Shown here in pieces: positions 45,358-64,000 of a stretch of 64,000 nucleotides of DNA. The stretch is from the NCBI GenBank assembly GCA_009760885.1, contig CM019703.1, forward strand, positions 8,134,459 to 8,198,458, read 5' to 3'. This DNA comes from Achatina immaculata. Taxonomy: Eukaryota > Mollusca > Gastropoda > Stylommatophora > Achatinidae. Position numbers and translations under genes: made by a program. Every line of letters begins with the position of its first letter. Position 1 is the first letter of the stretch. The notes beneath the pieces were generated by a model, which saw only the letters and a program-made list of their open reading frames with translations, had not been told where the DNA came from and did not search any database.

Positions 45358-45640
45358 AAAAGTTAAAGGTAAAATCTCAATTTCCATGCCATTAAAGCAT
45401 ATTGGGGATATGGTGTTAGGCCCATATTTCCAAGACCATTGGCATATGAAAGTGTGATGTGGTCACATTTACCTTCCCAGATTTCTGTTGCACCCATTTA
45501 TAGTTTGCACCCATTTTTAGAGGCTAGGTGGACCCTGGGCATTTTTGATCCCACTGCTGGGACTTAAACACAGTACCACTGGATTAGTAAACTGAATGCC
45601 TAACTACTCAGCAAACCAGGCAGCCTCATCTGTGAAAGAA
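45358..45640 (-). mobile_element. tRNA-derived SINE family B copy
   Basis: The family tail lies at about 45360-45445 and the body to 45540. The head on the minus strand is ggctgcctggtttgctgagt, then agttagg, with a decayed B box (gtgtttaagtcccagc). It abuts the truncated 5' end of the antisense RTE-like copy. Confidence 0.75.
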
Positions 45641-58490
<12,850 letters not shown>

Positions 58491-58853
58491 CCCACCAAAA
58501 AACCATGCATATTTTTTGTACATATTTTTTTTTCACATAATGAGTACCCTCTCATCTTGTGTACGTCATTACTCAACACTTTTTATCTGCTGTGTCATAA
58601 TAATTTGAACTCGTAGAGGATGTTTTCCATTTCATCAGAGATGCCACATTTTAATGTATTTCATAAATCACTGAAATTGACAGTGCCAAAGCTTCATTGT
58701 CATGCCTGCCAAAAAAAAAAAAAAAGACTAAAAACACATATTGGACATTAGGGATGCAGATTGCTGTGGCTTTTTATTTGATTGTTTTTCTGTTGGTTTT
58801 TTTTTTTTTAGCTCAAATTATGTTTTTTAAAAAAAACCAAACTTTGCGATTGC

Positions 58854-58859
58854 AATAAA
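58854..58859 (+). terminator. Candidate polyadenylation signal AATAAA
   Basis: A canonical hexamer in ttgcaataaacagtcccc, 364 bases downstream of the Smad stop codon. Confidence 0.4.
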
Positions 58860-59669
58860 CAGTCCCCACACATGCGTTGTTGGGCATTATAATGCTGGGT
58901 ATTATTCATAACATTGCACAATATATATATATATATACAAAGTAAACTATGGAATGCTTACCGGCAACCTTTTACTTACATCATCCATCCTGTAAAGTCA
59001 GAAAGTGGTACTTTTGTTTGCCATAAACTGTCGATATTCATTTACTGCAGGTTCTGAACCGGCCAACTAAGCTATACACAGGTCGCCGAAACATTCACCT
59101 TGTTTACTCCTTATTTGTGAAGAAGCATGTCAACTTTGGTTAAAATTTATTACAGGGATGTGAGTTTGAATGAAATTTCCAAATTAAAATATTTCACATG
59201 GCTGTTGTGTTGTATGTTTATCTAGGGTATGATGGGTTGATAACTGGTATTTGGTAATTGGAGATTGTAGAATGCCGAATGTTCTATTTATTTTTTTTTT
59301 AATAAGGGGTGATAATATATAAAGACTGACATCTCAGAGTTGCCATCACTTTTATATAATAGACCTGCTTCCATGAACATGTTCATTTAGTATTGAGGGA
59401 TGATTGACTGTCATGTGACCATTTTTTTACGGATCTATGAAGCCAGACATGGCCACAGGGCTCGGACCTAAGGAAAAAGCTATGGAGCTGCCAGGAGGAG
59501 CTGGTAAGGCCGTGGACTTCATGCTGGCAACTGGGCTTCCAGTTCAGCATAACCAGGAACTTGAACGCTGAAGAAGAAGGAGGAGGGATGGTTTGTTTTT
59601 TTTTTTTAAACATGTTTGTTTTCCATCAAGTCACTGTTTGTAGTATGTTTAGAGAATGTTTATTTTTCA

Positions 59670-60065
59670 CTGAAAGTGCACAGGTCATGGCCAGATATAT
59701 TTGCCACTGAAGTACGCAGGTCACAACCAAATGTTCTTTCTTGTCTTTTTCTTTTTTTCTTCCTGGCATGCACAGGTCACAACCAGATATATTCTATTTG
59801 GTTAGAGTGCACAGTTTGATGTTCTCTTAACTGCTTGATTCGCAGATTACATCCAAACACATTCTCCTGGCTGCTTGAAGTGTGCAGGTCACAACTTGAT
59901 TTGTTCTGTTTGTTGCTTGAATTGTATAGGTCACAATTTATGTTCTACTTGTCGCTTGAAATGTACAGGTCACAATTTGTTTTATGTTCTGCTTGTTGCT
60001 TGAATTGCGCAGATCACAACTTAATATGTTCTGTTGCTCGGAGTGCACATGTCACAACCAGATAA
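59670..60065. repeat. Diverged 40-bp minisatellite, about 9 copies
   Basis: The unit is approximately gtgcacaggtcacaaccaga, tatgttct, gcttgttgcttgaa. Copies differ by substitutions and indels, and spacing varies from 35 to 70 bases. Confidence 0.75.
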
Positions 60066-63000
60066 TGATATTGCCTTACTGAGCAGGTTACAGTCATATT
60101 GTGATTGTTTCTGGGGGAAGGGAATAGAGAAGGGAAAAAAATGTCGTAGTAGAAGATACACAAAAGTTGGAGCTGAATTTGCTCCAGTGACATGATCAAA
60201 ATCTCAAGTTACACTGATGCTGTTGATGATCAATTTATTGTCACATGTTGCTTTGACTATAGCATACTGAATATTAAAATGAAGTTACATCTTGCACAAA
60301 CATTTTGGGCACCATATTTGTCAAATAAAATGGATTTGTAATGCAGAATTAACATGTGTGGATATGAGGGAAAGTTCTTAGGAAGGAATGTGAAAATTGT
60401 TACTGACTTCTTTACTTCTTACCTGTAAAATATAGTTTTGTGTAAAATGTTACATTTGTTAACAAATACCTCTCTAGAGGATGGGTAGGTGGATAAAATA
60501 TAGCACAGACCATTCTGTGGTGAGAAGTGGTAACAATTATTTCATGTAAAATATTACTGTGGAAGTCATTTAAGAAAATGATTTATAGATAGGAGAGGGG
60601 AGTAACTAGCAAAGGGTTCATGTTCCTTGGGAAGATTTTGTGGGTTAACAAATGGCAGCACATTTGCTAGAATAAAAACTTAATTGCATAAATAATTCAG
60701 TGAAGTAAGACAGCTACTGATTATTTTGACAGATAGTGAGGAAAAAGTTCAACAACAAAAACTGATAGCAGAAGGGTTATAGAAAAAATAGAATCACTAT
60801 GTTCTGCCTGTAATTTTAAAATCTTGGTAAATTCAAATGATATTTTTTTTTCTCGACAGTAAAATGTACGGTTAAATTGAAAAGAAAAGAGCATAATTAA
60901 ATTCTGGACAGCATTTGGTAAAATGAGAAATTTTTGGCTGTGATTAATCTTATTAACTTCTGCAGAATTTTATATATAGATATATAGGACAAGGGTGGCA
61001 CACGCACACAGGTTCACAGCCCTATCTGAATCCATTGGAATTGGGCATATTTCTGAATGTTGGAGAACAGTCTTGCAATAAAGATCCCAAATTGTGGGGA
61101 ACTTACTTATATGCCAGAAACATTACTTTTCACAAGTAGTTTGCTTGACACTGAACTTTTAGAAATTAGATTTTGTTATTTAAGATGAAGGTTTGTGGAT
61201 CAGCATATGAGTGTGTAAATACACTTTCATACAATAGTAGTAACTAAAAGTTAATGGTGAAGTAAAGCAAAGGTGGACTAATTTCTTCCTTAACTTTTTC
61301 TCGTTCTTTTCCAGAATATGTGCTCGGCTTTTTCTCATTCTTTCATTTTTTTTTCTTGCCTCTTCTCATCCTTTCCCTAACGTACTTAATTCTTAGGAAC
61401 ACTTTTTCTCATCCTTATCTTAAAACATCCTTTTCTTCCTACATACACACCTTTTCTCATCCTTTACTACTGCATACTTATATGTACTTATCCTTTGCTT
61501 ATCATTATTTACATATTTTGATTCTGCTGCATTATGTAATATTTTCATGTGTATGAAATTGGTGACAAATCTTTTTTTTTTATTATTTATTTTTCTTGAG
61601 CATTTTGAGTCGAGCTGTGTTCACAGTTGTACAGCATGTCTTCCACAAACATAATAGCTTTACAAAATTGTCAATTTTTATCAGTTTTACACTATATTGG
61701 GCTGTTAGTTTTTTTTTTTTTTTATCATCTTTTTCAATGTTATTCAGTGTCTAAGCTTAAGCCATGATAGTTTGTTTAAAATTGTTGATGTATTGTTAAT
61801 TATATGTTTTCAAATCTTATGCATGAAATTGGTGTCAACTGCTGCACATGTATAGCGCTTTCTTTTTTTTTTTCCATAAATAACTTCCATTTATTTTTTC
61901 TATGAAGTTTTTTCAACATTGTATTGTATTCTTTGCTGTCATTTTATGGGCCATAATGGATTTTTTTTTTTTGTCAGAAAAAGTGTATGATAAATAAATA
62001 AATATTTTATTAGTGCAGAGAACAGTAAAAACAAACCGACAAGTGTTTGTTTTTTTTTCGTACATTGGTGAGAAAGTTTTTTTTTTGTGTCTTTCTTGCT
62101 ATGAGGTGTCTCAGTAATTCTTTTGGTATTTAGAACAACCTGAGCCAGATATGACAAGGTCATGGTACATTGTTACTTAACTGATAAGAGACCACATGAT
62201 GATAATAGACTGAACTAACTGCTGCTTAGCTGGTAAGAGACAAAATTAAAAAAATAATAATGGTATTCAAAGTGAGCTAAAGGACTTGTTCAGTAATTTG
62301 ATTGATAAGCAGGTCACAGAACTAGGCTGCCAGACTTCTGGCAGAAACTGAATTGTGGGATGCATAATAAACTAGTTTTCCCCAGCTTGCATGAAAAATT
62401 GACATTTATGAACTAAAGGTGAACTGATTGTACTTAATTAGCTTTTCAGCCATTTTAACAATGATTTTTTCATGTTTGAATAAAAGAAATTTATGTAAGT
62501 GCACTTTTTAAGTTAAATAACATGTTAATTTTTTCAAATAAATTATATTTTAATAATCATTGCCAGGGCCACCAACCCAGCAGGCCATTCTTGCTACAGA
62601 ATATGTCCTGCAACAAATTTTACCTGTGTAATGGAAACAGAATGTTACTAGAAGTAATCTTTTGATGGGCAAATTTAGAAACATAAACATTATCCTCTCA
62701 CCCATCTCCAATACTTCAGCATCTAAATACTCATTGAATATCATGCTTATCATTTGATAAATATTTCAAGCGACTGAACAATTTCTGCTGGCATTTCAGG
62801 TTATTGATATTACAGTAAATGTTTTACAGAACATTTTTGCATGGGAGATGATATAAAAATGCAATTGTTGTGTTTGTTTGGGAAATCTTATCGTGCAAGA
62901 AAACAGCATTCATGTTTGTTTGTGGTCCAGTACGTGAACATACACGTATAGTGAAGGTGTCATTGGGGAATTTAATTCCAAAGACACAAGTTCATTTCAC

Positions 63001-63786
63001 AAGATGTTCATAATACAACCTTCCAGTACCAAAGTTTTTTTGTTTTTATGATTTGAGACAAAGACTTCTGGGCTTTTATACTTAAAATTTCATAAGTATT
63101 TTTTAGATAGAATTGAGAAGAATGGACACAGGATTTTTTGTAGTCTCTAGGATTTAAATTGTAAGTTGTTTATTAGTCAAAAATTTTTTACTCTAATGTA
63201 TCTTAGGGTTAAGGCTAAGAACATTGTAATTTATTATTTAAAAAAGTATCAAATTTGTTAAAACATTTTTGTTACATTGCCTTTTTCCAGACACTGGTTG
63301 GGAAGGTGATTTTGGATTCTTCAGGTTAAAAAAAAAAAGTAATAATCTCATTGAATGCTGTACCTGGCACTTGGATATTTGATTATGTAAACCATTTTCT
63401 GTGATTCATGTATTCTTGAATGTTATGTATTCATTGTATCCATAGCGCAATAATCTTTTTTTTTTTTTAACACTGGACACTAGGTAACAAGTGGTTGTCC
63501 CCTCTTGCTTCCTAAGTGTGTTTTTTTTTATTTGTCTGTGGTCAGCTTTGCTACTGCATAAGAGATCGATCATTCATTGCCTTTGTTTTAAAATAATTTT
63601 TGTTTCTTTTCCTTTTGATATATAATTTGTTCAGAAATCACTCCAAACCTGTACAGTTTCATAATATTTGGTTTTATTTTTGAATATAACTGAGTGTTAA
63701 TGTCAGTGTTAATGCAGTATTTCAGTGAAATATTGTTTGAATGGGTCTCTAATTGAGACCAGCATAGTAGATGTTATTGATATGTA

Positions 63787-64000
63787 TGATGGTGTGTTGA
63801 AAAGTAATGCCTTTAGTTTTTAACAGAACCAAATGTAACAAGGACAAACTGGTGGTTCAGATCACTAGAGTTCTCTGCATCAGTGGTACTAGTGACTGTG
63901 TCTGAATGTAAGACATGGAGATGTGTGTGTCAGCGAGCATGAACTTGTGTACTTTGGCCGAATTCTTGACAGCAACAAGTGTGAGTCCAATAGATGACCT
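63787..64000 (+). mobile_element. Possible mariner-type terminal repeat at the window edge
   Basis: The segment gatggtgtgttgaaaagtaa tgcc resembles the start of mariner-like inverted terminal repeats (a gg-gtgt-aaaagtaatg pattern). No transposase motif is visible before the window ends, so this is tentative. Confidence 0.3.

Larger units (their letters stand above)
58491..63785 (+). other. Probable Smad1/5 3' UTR and downstream non-coding DNA
   Basis: No ORF with domain content. The first AATAAA is at 58854-58859 (364 bases after the stop), followed by other candidates such as about 60324-60329. AT-rich sequence with many T runs continues. Which site is used cannot be read from DNA. Confidence 0.5.

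Noticed and set aside
59400..59600. Possible coding exon (KPDMATGLGPKEKAMELPGG)
   Set aside because: No splice sites, no homologous family recognised, and it ends in an (AAG)n-like tail typical of repeats.

Overview
The window is animal nuclear DNA: intron-rich genes with GT–AG junctions, long AT-rich non-coding stretches, many (GA)n, (CT)n, (GT)n and (TA)n microsatellites, and a dense layer of decayed non-LTR retrotransposons, Tc1/mariner elements, tRNA-derived SINEs and minisatellites. A lophotrochozoan, probably a mollusc, fits the protein sequences and the repeat types. That placement is inference; no species-level marker was recognised.

Only two host genes can be supported, both on the plus strand. 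At the left edge are the last two coding exons of a phosphoglucomutase-2 / glucose-1,6-bisphosphate synthase family gene (144-277 and 2254-2359). At the right is a complete coding set of seven exons for a BMP-type receptor-regulated Smad (Smad1/5/8 class), 46675-58490. It has the MH1 DNA-binding domain, a PPAY-containing linker, the MH2 domain and a C-terminal SSVS phosphorylation motif. The Smad reading frame is intact except for one missing base in exon 2 (about 52689). Restoring the count gives 452 residues, so the gap is either an assembly error or a disabling deletion.

Region by region. 1-2.4 kb: PGM2 3' end with minisatellites in its last intron. 2.45-5.67 kb: a near-complete RTE-like retrotransposon on the minus strand, bounded by identical 13-bp target duplications and lying about 100 bp past the PGM2 stop codon. 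7.6-8.05 kb: a mariner remnant. 8.55-10.3 kb: a structure with inverted repeats of about 140 bp around two minisatellites. 13.5-17.1 kb: retrotransposon tails, SINEs and an inverted LINE pair. 18-26.8 kb: minisatellites, microsatellites and LINE fragments. 27.8-32.3 kb: more inverted-repeat family copies, a LINE-in-LINE nest and two 33-bp satellites. 34.5-38.95 kb: a LINE tail, a SINE and a long RNase H-bearing LINE. 39-45.6 kb: LINE fragments and a SINE. 46.67-58.5 kb: Smad, whose first coding intron holds an RTE-like element broken by a Tc1 element that is itself interrupted. 58.5-64 kb: probable Smad 3' UTR and downstream DNA with a diverged minisatellite.

The two host genes belong to unrelated processes (sugar-phosphate metabolism and BMP signalling), and nothing suggests they act together. 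No prokaryote-type operon, CRISPR array, rRNA gene or convincing functional tRNA gene was seen. The more notable structures are mobile-element architecture around and inside the Smad gene, and structural variants such as a foldback palindrome, a minisatellite grown from a splice junction, and nested insertions with visible target duplications.
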